A stretch of DNA of 64,000 nucleotides from Owenia fusiformis. Lineage: Eukaryota > Annelida > Polychaeta > Sabellida > Oweniidae. The notes beneath the pieces are model-generated. The model made no database searches. It had not been told where the DNA came from and saw only the letters and a list, made by a program, of their open reading frames with translations. A program made the position numbers and the translations under genes. Of this stretch, positions 35,552 through 48,451 are shown piece after piece; the stretch's first letter is position 1, and each line of letters opens with the position of its first letter. The stretch covers positions 20,538,931 through 20,602,930 of the forward strand of contig CAIIXF020000003.1 of assembly GCA_903813345.2 (NCBI GenBank). The letters are read 5' to 3'.

Positions 35552-37338
35552 AAATGCCATCAAGCATATCAAAAATATTTTGCAACCCGAGTGATGTCAT
35601 CGATGACTCACTCAGGTGGCAAACATTTTTTTTGAAAAGAATGAATTTTTGTTTTCTATGTCAATCTTTTCTAAATATGTTAAACTTCAAAATTAAATCA
35701 ATGCTGATTGTCTAACCAGGTTAAAAGAAAGAATGTATTACGTTTTAGTTATTATTGTACCATTGGTTTCTATGAGAACTAAAATTTTGAAATGCATTTT
35801 TCTCTGAACCATTTTCATGGAATGATGATTTTTTCGGCAAAAAACATGTGAAGATGAATGCTATGCATTGGTATGAATTATCGCTTCTTAAACGATACGC
35901 GTAACCCCTAAAAGTTAGTTTTAAAGAAATTCACGATTTTTCGAACAAAAAGTCCTTCAAAAACCACTTTTTGAAATTAAAATTAAAAGTTTCACATATC
36001 AGACTTTGATAACATTGGGTAAGACTACAATAAAGCCTTTATATGGGGACTTTAAAACACACATTGTGACATTGACACAATTTTTGAAACAAATTACCAC
36101 AGGATGATTTTAAGCTAAATTATGAATGTTGTCAAAAAGAACATATTAACACATTAAACATTGCACTTGGAATCTGGCAAGTAATATGGTTAATCTGGTA
36201 TATCGATAAATTAACATGAATGACATATCGCAAATGTATGTAAAATATCAAGGGGTTGCAAAACTGCCCCCTCGGCTAACCACCAGCGCTTCTTTAATAA
36301 ATGTCATGGATTTATATTTTGGGCAGATCATTTTATAAACTTTTAAGCAGTAGGTTACCAACCTTAAGTTTCTGTTGCACATTGTCCAGATGAAATCAAA
36401 CAATGATATAGAACACTTTGGGGTTCCAAACTTATGGAGAGTACTAGGGAATGGGAAAACATCTATGTTTAGATAGTGTCAAAAGTACTTACTAAGATAC
36501 AATGTGATATCAAATCTCAAATACGTAAATGCCAAAATGGAACATAATGAATCGTATTAAAACACAAGAATATTTAAGAACATTTACAAGCGGTTGATTT
36601 CAACTTTCCGGGTATTCCGAAAGAATTGTACCCAAATAAGACGGGAAGTATAACTACCAGATTCTGCCTGTAATCGAATTCCTAGTTTTTCTCGGAACAA
36701 TGGTTTGGGACTTATTGTTGTATCAATTCTTATGGCAAAAGGTACATTAATTCCTTTGGCAGTAAGTATTGAAAATAGGAAGATGAATGGGCACTGTTTC
36801 AGATAGAATGAGGATCGCTGGCAGAAGGGACAACATAAACAACTGTTAGTTTAGCAGTATCTGGAAATATAAAAAACATTTCACTTTTAGTGTATAAATT
36901 CAGGATTTATTCTGTTTTCATGCTACCAATAAAGTGTTTCATATTAAAAAGTAAATAACATTGGTAACGAGCTCATTTTCACCCATCATGGAGTTTATTT
37001 TTCACAATAATAAGTAATAGTAATACGGATGTACTGACTACTGAATAGCCGTACACCTGACTCTTCTGTGCTATTATCAAACGTTTTTTTGTAAATGTGA
37101 AAACAACACAGTGTTTTATCAGATTTAAATATAAACAGTAAATACTATCCTTAACATACATAAAATGGCGTTGCTTTCATATGTTAAGAAAAAACAAACA
37201 AATTCTTCAATGTTTGTTCAATTTCAACACAAACAACACAATTTTACAGTGTTAAAGATACTACCTCATATATACTGCATCTCTATATAGTTCGCTCTCA
37301 TCAATAGTATTCCGTTGTTTTGGAGAATACATCGGTGT
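35552..37338. other. Gene-poor spacer before copy B
   Basis: No convincing ORF, RNA or repeat until about 36960. From there on, the sequence is shared with the 3' flank of copy C (from about 48090), marking the left boundary of the B/C duplication. Confidence 0.5.
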
Positions 37339-39272
37339 CTAAGGTGTACACAAAACGGCTCTTTTGTCGTGCTGTTGTAATGCAAAGATCTGTGCATCGG
37401 TCCATCTGTCTCTACATGCAATAACCTAATAAGGAAAGTAAATGTGTATGGGAAGGCTAACTGAAACTTTATATTTCGCTGAAGCAAGAAAGAAGAACGT
37501 GAAGTATAAATGTAACTCGCAATGTAACTTGGGAACGTTTAAAGTGAGATTCCTATACTCGTAAATGATTTTTGTTGCGTTTCAGTATGAAAGTTATAGT
37601 TTCATACTGGCTAATTTAGTTGTACAGATGTGTCTGTTCGTTCTTCAAATAACTCTCTTTATGGATTTTCATTGATCAATATTATCAATTATAATGACAT
37701 TTTTGTGTTTATTTTCATACGGGTGTCTGTCTGTCTGTCTCATAAAAACCAGAAACAGATTTCCTCTTTTGCGCCTCAATATGCCTTTTAACCTTTCTGT
37801 GCTAAAAACGAGAGTCATTCAATAAACAATATACTAAGCACTTACATCGTCCATCACACCATCGAAGTATGTGCCTGGGAGGTCGTTCAGTGTCCCAAGA
37901 GACAATGGGCAACCTGTCGGCACAATATCACCTGAAAATGAGTTTTATGTAGCATTATCGGAAAGCACAAATGACTACTAGATATAGTACCAGTTGAATC
38001 TTTTATTATTCTCATGTTTAGGGACGCAGATACTTCATTTTACATACTCTCTTAATCTTTAGTGAGAAATGAAATCTTTCGTTTTAACCTCACCTCCCAA
38101 TGCTATATCTTCGTGAGGCTCCATGGCAAATGCTACTCTCAAAAGTGGATCGGAGTAAGCAAAGTTGAGGTCCAATTCTTGGCCGGCAATGAGTTCTTCT
38201 GGCTACATTGGAACGTTAAACAAACTTCATACATCAGATATTTCAATCTGGATCACACCCTTCACTTGTCGAAAGTGATAAATCTTACGCCCTTAAAATC
38301 TATTTACACTCCTTTATTTTCATCATCTTCGACTTCAAAGGTGATTATAACAAGTTGGAACAACTGAAATCTTGTGAATCAAAATGTATTATCCTAACTA
38401 AGCACAATTGTCTCAGGGGAAAACAACGTTTTAAAAAGAAATCACAAATTAGGAAACACGCATATCTATGAGCACACTCAAATATGAGAAAAGAAACCCC
38501 AACATCTCAATGATTAACCATTCATCCATCCCATTCTGTAAACAACCATTAGCACAATCAAAATTTATACCAATAATATTGATGACGCTACAGTGAATGT
38601 TTAAAGTCCTATGTGTGAGTAATATTTGTAATTTGCCTTAAGAAACACTAATTTCCGACCAAGAAATACCAAAAATACGTTTCTTCATATAAACCCCAAT
38701 TTTCAGGCCGATTATAAAGATGGCAGTAACGCATGTCCATATTTTCTCTCTTGAGGATATATAGACAGGTTGACTGAACTGCCATCTTTTTATGAACACC
38801 CTTTCTTTTATCCGTTTAACTCCAAGAAAAACGTGATGGAGCAATTTAACATATTGCTTTGCCATTGTTAAATCTTTACCCTCTGAATACGATTTAAGAT
38901 TAAAGAATAACAGAATCAATTCAAATACAAAGACGTCAGAAATTAGTGTGTTTGAGATTATCTTACGCACATCTACATTGAACTTGTATGCTCTTAATGC
39001 TCTTTTTTCTGTGATGATAGTGAGGTAGATGTGGCCGCCCTCTATCCATATCTCCACCGTACCATTCTTCCCACAGCATCCATTACTCACTATGCCTTTC
39101 AACGGTGCATCCACAAAGCCGTTTACCTCATACCTATGAATCAAAAGTTGAAGCATTTCAATATAATTAGATGATATAATGTAACATAATACAAACAGTT
39201 TATTTGATCAAATACACTATGGGATGATATATCAAATAATATTGGGTATAAATAATCATATAACATAATATA

Positions 39273-41099
39273 CAGGACCTCCCGAAAGTATTGGACCCCC
39301 TAGGCAGACATATACCAATGTTTCCATAGTAGTTCATGGTATGAAATCTCTAGGACGTCTAATAAAGGAGTTGGTAGCACACTATAGCGCAGCGATATTT
39401 GACCTTACATTAACATACCTACATATGTCCCCTAATAATTTTTATTATAACTGTTCAATATACTTCCGGCTTTTAGGCTGAATTATGCCTGCCATTAACA
39501 GAGGTATAAAAATCACCAAAAAATAAAATCCCACTTTTTCACAATTTGGAGTACACAATGCAGGTTTCTAAGCTATAAGTTTGAGGTTATTTTTCTTATC
39601 AATACCAAAAAATATGTAATCAGTGTATCGACGTTTTGTATTGTTTCTCAGGTGTTAATAAGATAAATGCTACAAATGAATCACTTTTATATTGGAATGA
39701 CAAATGTTTAAATTATGCTAGTTTTTCACAAAAGGGGTCTCAGTACGTTTTGAGATATTGACTTTTCTTCAGCGGTGAAAATTATCAAAAAAGGCGGGCC
39801 TATTACTCTTCCTTGACTAATTGGGACTACAGCTACAATTCTATTTCCCGTGGTTAGATATAGCTCATGGCTTATAAAACACCATCAAGACTTGATCGAA
39901 TTCATGAATAATTGAGAAAAATCGTTATCATTATCTTCCTAAAATTTGATTGTATCCAGCGGCAAGGTCAAAGAACAACCAGCCATCAGAAAACTTGATG
40001 ATAGCCACAAGTAACGTCGAGGAAGAATTTCAATGCGTTCGATTGCATATGACTCTTATTGATTATTAGACATGCCCTTGGAATATACGAACATTCCAAT
40101 ACCTCTGTAACATTTAATTAGATATAAATCTTACCTTTTTGTTATTTCATTATGTTTTTTAAAACATGAACAATAATTTGCTATTAGACCCCTTGCGATT
40201 ATATGGAAAAATTCTGGTAATAAAATGTTTTAAATGGTAAGAAAACTAATATGTCCTAATCATAAATTACCTAAATATTCCACATAATTTTGTTGAATCG
40301 GCTTGGCTCATATTTGAAAAATCAAACAAAATCTGAAAAACACACTTGCATAATTACACTAATTAAACACCGACATCTACGGTTAAATCAAATAGTATAT
40401 TTTTAAATTATGATAATTTATTTTTGTTCGTATGCTTAGAATAACGGTCTGTGTCTTACAAAATGTATAAAAGTTCGAATCAAAATATTTACGTTTTTTG
40501 ACCCCTTGTGATGAAAGACGTTTTTCGACCCGAAAGCCGGAAGTTTTATCAGCAAATGGTATTTTAAAAGAATCAAGACATGTACACCTTCATAAATATT
40601 GCTTCAAATGTTGCTGCGCTATAGTGTGCTACGGATCCTTCAAATTCGGAAGTCATACCATGGACTATAGTATTTGTTATATCATTTTAAATAGTCAGTG
40701 TGTCCTCCCTTGGGCATGTTGGCAGCAGCAAAGAACAGATATGTTTCAAATAAGGGTGTGGCATTTTGAAATTCTCTCAAAACCTTTTGACGGCACTTTA
40801 GAAGAGTTCTCTTAGAGGATTTTTCGTCACTGTCCTCTTTTCCAAATCAATATCTATCCTATCTTTGGTGACAACACCAATATTTTCCGTCATATTCAGG
40901 TCAGAGATGTGAACTTAAATTTTGGCCGAACACAAAGTTTTGAAATGCCTGTAACTTTTTGAGATGTGTAACTTGAACATTGAAACTTCGCAAATCAATG
41001 TAACTTTTGATAAGCTTTAAATTGATACATGACACACATATTGAGACATTGGTATATATCTGCCTAAGGGGGGGGGTCCCATTCTTTCGGGACACCCTG
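39273..41099. mobile_element. 1.8-kb TA-flanked foldback in copy B
   Basis: Ends CAGGACCTCCCGAAAG and CTTTCGGGACACCCTG are bordered by TA on each side. Inverted matches continue inward (GGCAGACATATACCAATG / CATTGGTATATATCTGCC; GTAGCACACTATAGCGCAGCG / CGCTATAGTGTGCTAC). Copy C lacks it between the corresponding exons. The plus-strand ORF at 40498-40815 is open within the right arm and has no known motif. Confidence 0.75.
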
Positions 41100-41527
41100 T
41101 AGTGTAATAAATTGTGATATGGGATATGATCAAGAAATATCTGAGCATAAATCTTCTTCCGGATGGATTAAAGTATTTAAGTTTATGATCAGCTATTGTA
41201 GTTCGAATTCGAATCAAAAGATTTCATTTATATATAGTTGACATATAAAATAAAAATTCGACCAGTTTTCCATGAGGTTGTCCATATTTCTATAATAAGA
41301 GTGGGACTGCACTGACTTGGAATTTCAATGAAAAGATGCATTGAGAATATTGGGCCATAGTACATATTCTCAAAATGGGGTATCTTTATTGAGCCATCTA
41401 TGCCGTTGAATTGTGCCTTGTGCAAAGACGCGTTGATGGCATACTCTATCAATTCAACACCTGGAATATCGAAATCATAATCTATTAAAGTGCAATCACA
41501 CAAGAGAAACACATCCTCCTAAGCAGT

Positions 41528-41725
41528 TATCCAGAATCCGTACCTCCTTCTTCCCCCTGCTATAACCAATTTGGAAGCGCCCGATTAAACTGAATCACTT
41601 GATCTGCGCAATGACTTATACATGATTTCTGTCGCAGTGTTGCGACAGCCAATCAGATTGCGAGTTCTTAATCGGGGAAAGGCTAACCGCTTATCGCAGG
41701 GGGTAAAACGAATATATTCTGGATT
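41528..41725. mobile_element. Short inverted-repeat element replacing an exon of copy B
   Basis: TATCCAGAATCCGT and the right end ATTCTGGATT are inverted, with an inner pair around CCTGCTATAACC / TTATCGCAGGGGG. It and the unmatched DNA to 41960 sit where copy C has the end of one exon and all of the next. Confidence 0.5.
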
Positions 41726-42204
41726 TTGAATCCCTGTGATCGGAGGATGGAGAAACATAGTACAGTAAAACCTGTGTTTGGTGAACTTTTTTTTACCGAG
41801 AACAAATGTTCACTGTTGGTGGGTGTTCACTACAGCAAGGATCTGATATCGCGGCATTTCCGTTTTATATAAAGAGACCAGTTATTAAACAAGGCTAAAA
41901 GAGAGGAGGGAATTACCAATTAAATTTGTATTTTTGATCATGTAAACTCCCTAGGCCCTTCAGTTTTTGTATTTAGTTATAGATAAAATAATTTTCCTGG
42001 CAACAAATAGGGAATTGAAGCTCATCATATGGATGTATTTTAAAGCACTGTTGATCTTCCAAATCAATAAGTTTTACCGCATGCACTCCATCGAAGCATT
42101 CAACTTTAAAGATAATTCAAAAACATTCATATTTTGGATCGTACACTCTCCTTCAAAGGGTTTGCAACCGGCAGTGTTAAACCATGTTTTGAAAGCATGT
42201 TTAC

Positions 42205-42829
42205 ACGCCCGGTGATTGGGCAGATTGAAAGGAGAGGAGGGGGAAGGGATTTCAAGAGAAAGTTTACGATTGGATTGCTAAATGAATAAGCGCACGGTAT
42301 GGTAAAATATGATTGATCTATACGGAGGGGATTAATATGGCTTTAAGATGGAACAAGTTTACTAGAACTTAGTAAGGAACTGGATGTGACATATCTGAAT
42401 AATGAAAAATGGGGAAAGGAGCAATAGGAAATAAAGTCAATTAGCAGCTCTTATGTCTCAGACATATGAATTCCCCCTCTGTTCAATTTTATTTTTTCGA
42501 TTATTTCTTAAATAACGTATGGTCGCTAACTTTAAAAAGCCATCAATGACATTTGTTTTGTGATCTGGATACGTTCCTTTTAGGTATTTATTACAGGTCG
42601 TGTGGACCATGTTGCCTTATTTATAGCAAAAGCATTGACTTTTACACGTTAGTGACAATGGGCCTTTTTAAATAGATCTCGTATTACCATACAGTGCGGC
42701 TACTTAATTAGCAATTCAATCGTTAACTTTCTCTTGAAAAAATAAATCTTCCAGATTTGTTGAATTTTCTTGCGGAAATCGCCGCACCCCTCCCCCTCCA
42801 TTCATTTATTTTGTCCAATCACCGGGCGT
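42205..42829. mobile_element. 625-bp foldback in copy B with an empty site in copy C
   Basis: Ends ACGCCCGGTGATTGG and CCAATCACCGGGCGT. Inner arms pair (GAGAAAGTTTACGATTGGATTGCTAA / TTAGCAATTCAATCGTTAACTTTCTC). Copy C reads straight through at about 52230 (CCATGTTTATGTCGATTTTCG). The word ATGTTT flanks the B insertion on both sides, a likely target duplication. Confidence 0.8.
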
Positions 42830-43296
42830 AGATTATGTTTGTCGATTTTCACAAAATTAAGACGTTTACATGCCTTGATAAGGAGATGGGGTTCCAAAAC
42901 ATCTGAAAGCGCGTGTAGCTAGCTGTTCTATGTCAAAGAACCCCTCCAGCCCTGGATTTTTTAAAAGCTGAAAGCTACGAGCTGGACCCAGAAATACGTT
43001 AAAATGTTTAAAAAAAACTTATTGTACTGAGTTGGTAATGCGTGGTGCATACATGTATGTTATATCTTTTACTAGATAACGACTTACATGTATAAGGATG
43101 AGACTGATTTTTTTAAAATGACTGTATACCCATACCCTGTATACCCGGGCCTCAGCTACAAGCTTAGTGTCGAGACGAGATAAAAATCCCTGCGTCGGTC
43201 GCTTTATTTACATGCACTTGATAGTGTGCCACTTTTATATCTGGCCAGCACCCATAAACATAGGTGCCAAGATATCAGTTTTCAATTGATTGACAG

Positions 43297-44096
43297 TGGC
43301 CAAACTGCCCCAATTCACGTCACCATACTAGTCAATTGTCTAAGCTACATTTTGACATTAAACTCAATAGGGGCCAAACATCTACTTTTTGAAATAATTG
43401 GTCCATTGTGACACTACCCCCTCTCTCTGCCGATAGAAATTGAAATTCACAAAATTCAAGGCAAAATTAATACGCCACTTGACTCGAAATTTCCTTCAGA
43501 TAACCCAAATAAACGCTTTTTCAGTACCCTGCGTGCAGAGTCTAGTTAAACGAGTCTAGTTAAACTACACTCTGCCTAGTAGAGACCATATTACAGTTTA
43601 GTAGCCCCGCCCCCACGATGGGTACCGGTGACAGTTTGGGTAATAAATCACTTCTGACCTACGCGCTGACCTTTCTTCCACCAATCAGCGAGCTTGAAGA
43701 AACATACGCTAAATGCGTTTTAATTAAATATGCGCATGTCATTGGTCAATTCCGGGCTCAACGATGACGTCAGAGGGAATGGCCATATATAGAACGTCTG
43801 TCAAATTTGGCCGACGAACACTGATTGGCGCGGTGAGTTCACAGGTTTATTTTAGTTTGAAAGAGTGAAGACGAAGCTCTCTTTTAAGAAGTGAAGTCAA
43901 ACGAATGCAAAGGGTACTTTTTCAGAAGAAATGGCATGTTGTCTTTGCAAAAAGATGACAACTGTACCTACATACTAGCTTACTGACTCGTCATGATCAC
44001 AATTGTGTTGGGACTACATTCATTTTTTTAAACTACTTTTTTCTTCAGCGGAAGTGACGTATTCAGCGGAAGTGACGTATTAGGGCAGTTTGGCCA
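43297..44096 (+). promoter_or_regulatory. Copy-B-specific insertion carrying a promoter-like motif cluster
   Basis: Inverted ends TGGCCAAACTGCCC / GGGCAGTTTGGCCA bound about 800 bases absent from copy C. Inside are a GC box (CCCCGCCCCCAC, 43605), CCAAT boxes (43681; inverted at 43741 and 43824), a perfect CRE TGACGTCA (43765-43772) and a TATA box (CATATATAG, 43784). Two tandem CGGAAGTGACGT ETS/CRE composites lie at 44049 and 44067. A start near 43815 on the plus strand would be antisense to copy B. The only ORF close by is a 15-codon one at 43932. Function is inferred from motif density alone. Confidence 0.5.
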
Positions 44097-44341
44097 GTAT
44101 ATTCTATTACTAAACCAGATGGGGCGATATTTAAGAGCATATTTGTTTTATCTTATATTCCAACCTTGCACTTACCCGAGTCGTCTTTAATGGGAGGCGC
44201 TGTAGCTGGTGGTAGCGTAAACGCCCCTAAAATTTAAATGGAATTATCTAATAACTCACTTGTAGCATGTAGAGACGGTGGAACCTGTGGAGGTCCATTT
44301 TAAGGTTTTTGAAAATATCAAATGTGTTTCATGAACAATAA

Positions 44342-44551
44342 CACTCTACTATACATTGCATTTGGTGTTCATAAGCAACCAATTTGACTTATTAGTAATG
44401 ATTATGTATTTGTTTTTATTTGTCTGTTCCTTATGAATGGTTTATCGGATGACATTAGATTTTTATAAGGCACTTTCAAAAATATACTAAACAATACAAT
44501 TAGACAAACAAAGTATCTTATGCATTTCTAGGTGTTAAGTATAGTAGTGTG
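44342..44551. mobile_element. 210-bp MITE, copy 1
   Basis: A near-identical element occurs in opposite orientation at 48963-49173. Inverted ends are CACACTACTATACCT-like. Both contain the ATGCATTTCTAGGTGTTA and TTATGAATGGTTTATCGG words. Confidence 0.85.
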
Positions 44552-45839
44552 AATAACTATAAAAACGTCAACAATATACACTATGATATTAAATAAGAGA
44601 TGGAGTAATCCAGAATTCATAGATGGACAATTAACATATCGCATGTAAATATGAACCACATCTTCACATGTTCTCCTTTCTCTGGAGTATTTCCTCTTTA
44701 TTTATTATATCGCAAAGTGTCTTACTTTCATGACAAGATGCATTGCAGTTAGGGGTTCGTTTCTCCAAATCGCACGAAGCTTTCTCGTTATTCCACACCA
44801 ATGGTAGTTGACAAGGCATCACGCTTGATATGACCCTACCTAATTATAAATAACAATACTTATAACTGCATTCATGTTCATTTCAGTGAGGTTTGCGAAA
44901 ATGAATGTTGATTCCTAAATGGTTTAGTTGGGAAGGAGGGTGCAAACTACTGTTTCATTGTGCGTTTGATCATATTTTGAGATACTTGAGATTGCTTTCC
45001 TAATCTAATTGGTTGCGCATTTGTTTTTTTTTCTTTGTGTGACTTGTAATGCTTTTTTATCCCCCCTTTCGGCACTTGTGTTTATCAGCTATAAGTACAT
45101 AGTGTTTCATATGTACAGTATGTACCCCCATAAACTCCTACATGTAGCATTGCTACCCTATCATGTTATATGCCATTTTCTTCTTTATGGAAAGTCACAT
45201 AAGATTGCAAAGTTTCAGAATCCATGGGTGTCCCTGAAAAAGATACAATGTGTGCGGGTACGGAGTCATTTAGTATGAATTGCTTGTGATTTTTGGTTTC
45301 AGTTCTTACCTCTCCCTCTACTTGCTGGAAGTCGCTGACATATTATGAATCTGCAACAGTCGCCTGGGTAGGGGAAATATCCTCCATTGAATTGTTCACA
45401 TGCAATCTCGCAAAATGCTACATAAACAAATGACAGCATCATCAGCAAAACAAGAATATACGGAATATTTGTCCAATTGAAGTGACGGGAACTTTTCTTT
45501 CACCACTAATTTGGAGAAGCTGTTATGTATTTTAAAGATCTGCATTTTTGATATGTTAATGTTAAAAAAGAGGTTTGTTATATTTATATCAGAAAATATT
45601 TATAAAAGAAACTACAAAAGCTCTAAATAACAATTTTGAACATTTACAAGATAATAACAACATTCATTAATAAGACCCAGGTCATCTTATTGCATGTCTA
45701 TTGTATATTTCTTATAAATAGTGGATTAAAAGAAGTTTGTTTACTAAAACACAAATGTATATATGAAAGGAAGACCAGAAAAGAATATGACAATATTTAC
45801 CTTGGACATCAAAGTCAAAGTCCAACATGCCTTTTTCAT

Positions 45840-48451
45840 CTGTGTAATATAAAGGTTGACAATTGTAAAATAGTACAGAATAATTTTAAACACTTCTACA
45901 AGACCTATAATGGTATTTAGATATAAATCAACATTAAGAGAAATAAAATATATTACATATTCTGTGAAGCCAACAACATGGACATGAGAGGATGAGAAAT
46001 AAGTGAGTAGTAGAGAGTGCGCATTTCAGCCCATTGTCTTGTTAAGTCTTTCGGTTTTTCCCACTATCTGTTTCACCAACAAGAGTATAATAATGCTAAT
46101 ATTAGTACGAAACACACGTTTTATTCGCATAGTTTGATGTTATGTAGATAAATATCTGACAAAAATTTGTGTGGGGTACATAAACCACATTGTTGTGAAC
46201 ATCAACAGATGGCCACCAATGATGACATGCTGAATAGACTCGAGAAACACAACTAAATACTTAAAACTGTTGAGTTAACTACAATGGGAATATTTAGTCC
46301 CACACTGTCCCAGAGAAACTCGAACTAATTTCATTTCCATTTAAGAATTTTAAAATTCACTAAAATAAAATTTGAGGGACAACTATTTTCAAGATGTATT
46401 CACAATAATTGGAAACCAGAAATCATTTAAGAAACTGCCCCTCGCAAGATCTACATGAGCTGGGTTGAGACATTATAAATGTATTCATATAACATGAAGT
46501 TCACATTGTAATATCACAAGTAACAAATCAAGTCACACACTTGTAGGATGTTGCTGTTCCACCTTTCCAATTGGAATTCATATCATTTGTTTTACTTTTT
46601 ACTATTGGGTATTTGAATAATCCAAATTATTCAGCAAAATGAGGTCCAAAGTATATCAAAGTAGAGTGGAAGGAGCACGTAGGTTATCGCAAACAATTTA
46701 AGAAGGTTATATCTTAGATTATGGCTATTTTGAAGACAGGTTTATCTTTTAGATCAATTCATTATCTCAAAGAAAATTATAGACAGTAACAATAAAGTCA
46801 AGCAAACTCGGAGATATTTAACTAGCAATCAACCCATCAATACACTTTTTCAAAGATGTTGACCCCATTTTCACCCCATTGCAAAATGCAATCATTTTTA
46901 CAATGTTTAATGCATTATTATTCTTTATTTTGATGTATCGAATAGTTCTTGAAAGAAAAACTTGCTTCAAGATAAGTGTTCCCCATGTTATTTCTCCATT
47001 GAAAAATCTCATGCTATCCATTGGTTTCAGTTCATTTTGGTCATCCAAATTCAGTATCTTTAAAGTCCCTGGAGCAATCAACTTTTTCTTTTAGGAAATC
47101 GAACATGTCTCAAAGCACATTCTAATTATGCATTCAACAATATGAAAAAAGGTTGCATTTTTTGGTGAAAATTAGGTCAGCATTTTTGAAAAAGTATGTT
47201 GATTGGTCCATTGCCCCTTCAATATCACTTAGGTCTCATTAACTAAATTATCATTATATATACTTTTCTTGAAGATAATGAATGGACCTAAAAGATGATC
47301 AGAAAATATTCATAATTCAAATAAGAATCGTTTTAAACTGTTTGCGATAACCTACGTGCTCCTTTGTAAATTACACCTTGCAAATATAGACTACAAATGC
47401 AATTTTACAATTTTCACTTGTAGGACTATGGGTTTTGGAACTGATTATCTACATTTTTACCCTTTATATGCTGCCAGTAATATATTCATTCGATCTATAT
47501 GTTTACATCTATACACAGCACACTGACTACTAAATTTCTTTTGGCATAATAATCCCTATATACACAGGGTACGTACCAAATTAAGCGTGACAGATGAACG
47601 CGCGGGGTACGGTACAACAAGAGGGTGACGAAAGAGCAAACTGATGTTTTCATCGTTTCAGAAAGATCTGGTCTAATTTTAGATATATTTATATGTGGAT
47701 GTCTGTAACAATATCCTAGAAAGTGAAATTGACGGTGTATTTCAGTTAAATATACACAAACTCCGAATGTAGTATATGGTGTAACGTGCGTTTAAGATGC
47801 GGTATAACGCAAAATCTAATTCATTGTGATGTACAGTACCTTACCGTCACCGCGCGTTATACCGTATACTCATTGTGTAGCACGTTTTGGTGCAGGGGAG
47901 ACATTTGATTTGGATGAATATAAGCAAATTGCTGCACACAGAATGTATATAAACATATCAGATACTGGTCTATAATTATAAATAAATTGTATTTTGGATG
48001 TTATTAATTGAAAGTAAAATAATGTAAAAACTTTATTTTACACAGAAAAGATGGTGGATGAAATAAATAGATAGAAAAATGGTTACAATAATGCTTATTT
48101 CCACCCATCATGGAGTTTATTCTTTTTCACAATAATAAGTAATAGTAATACGGATGTACTGAATAGCCGTACAACTCTTCTATGTTATCATCAAACGTTT
48201 GTTGTAAATGTGAAAACATCAGAGTCTTTTATCAGATTTAAATATAAACAGTAAATACTATCCTTAACATACATAAAATGGCGTTGCTTTCATATGTTAA
48301 GAAAAAACAAACATATTCTTCAATGTTCATTCAATTTCAACACAAACAACACAATTTTACAGTGTTAAAGATACTACCTCATCTATACTGCATCTCTATT
48401 TAGTTCGCTCTCATCAATAGTATTCCGTTGTTTTGGAGTATACATGAGTGT
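45840..48451. other. Spacer between copies B and C
   Basis: It contains a single unit (about 45950-46030) homologous to the minisatellite upstream of copy C, then a foldback at 46670-47364. GC-rich palindromic words near 47597-47870 include CGCGCGGGGTACGGTAC and TACCGTCACCGCGCGTTA. From about 48090 the sequence is the 3' flank paralogous to that of copy B. The ORFs at 46818-47094 are overlapping frames inside the foldback. No gene recognised. Confidence 0.55.
46670..47364. mobile_element. 695-bp foldback element
   Basis: AAGGAGCACGTAGGTTATCGCAAACA and its inverse form the ends, and pairing continues inward (ATGAATTGATCT-type words). No flanking duplication could be assigned. Confidence 0.75.

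Larger units (their letters stand above)
37339..45839 (-). pseudogene. Copy B: LamG + chitin-binding gene with a disrupted middle Cys module
   Basis: Exons match copy C in size and phase: 45801-45839, 45310-45417, 44726-44839, 44176-44226, then 41313-41460, 38971-39133, 38094-38202, 37846-37931 and 37339-37425. Protein landmarks are GGYFPYPGDCCRFIIC, LPLVWNNEKASCDLE, linker AFTLPPATAPP, GVELIEYAINASLHKAQFNG, GIVSNGCCGKNGTVEIWIEG, DLNFAYSDPLLRVAF and TLNDLPGTYFDGVMDD. The second Cys-module exon is broken: 41973-42103 reads VECFDGVHAVKL...CCQEN, then runs into a stop. The following CDC exon of copy C has no counterpart, replaced by inserted sequence. Skipping both would keep the frame, so a shortened protein is possible; otherwise it is a pseudogene. 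The GTGCAG donor at 41312 is weak. Introns carry at least four B-specific insertions. Confidence 0.72.

Noticed and set aside
41461-41512. CDCTLIDYDFD reading into copy B exon 41313-41460, resembling the CDC/CNC start of the LamG domain
   Set aside because: The corresponding position in copy C is intron, with a normal CAG acceptor at the exon border in both copies; the match is probably chance.
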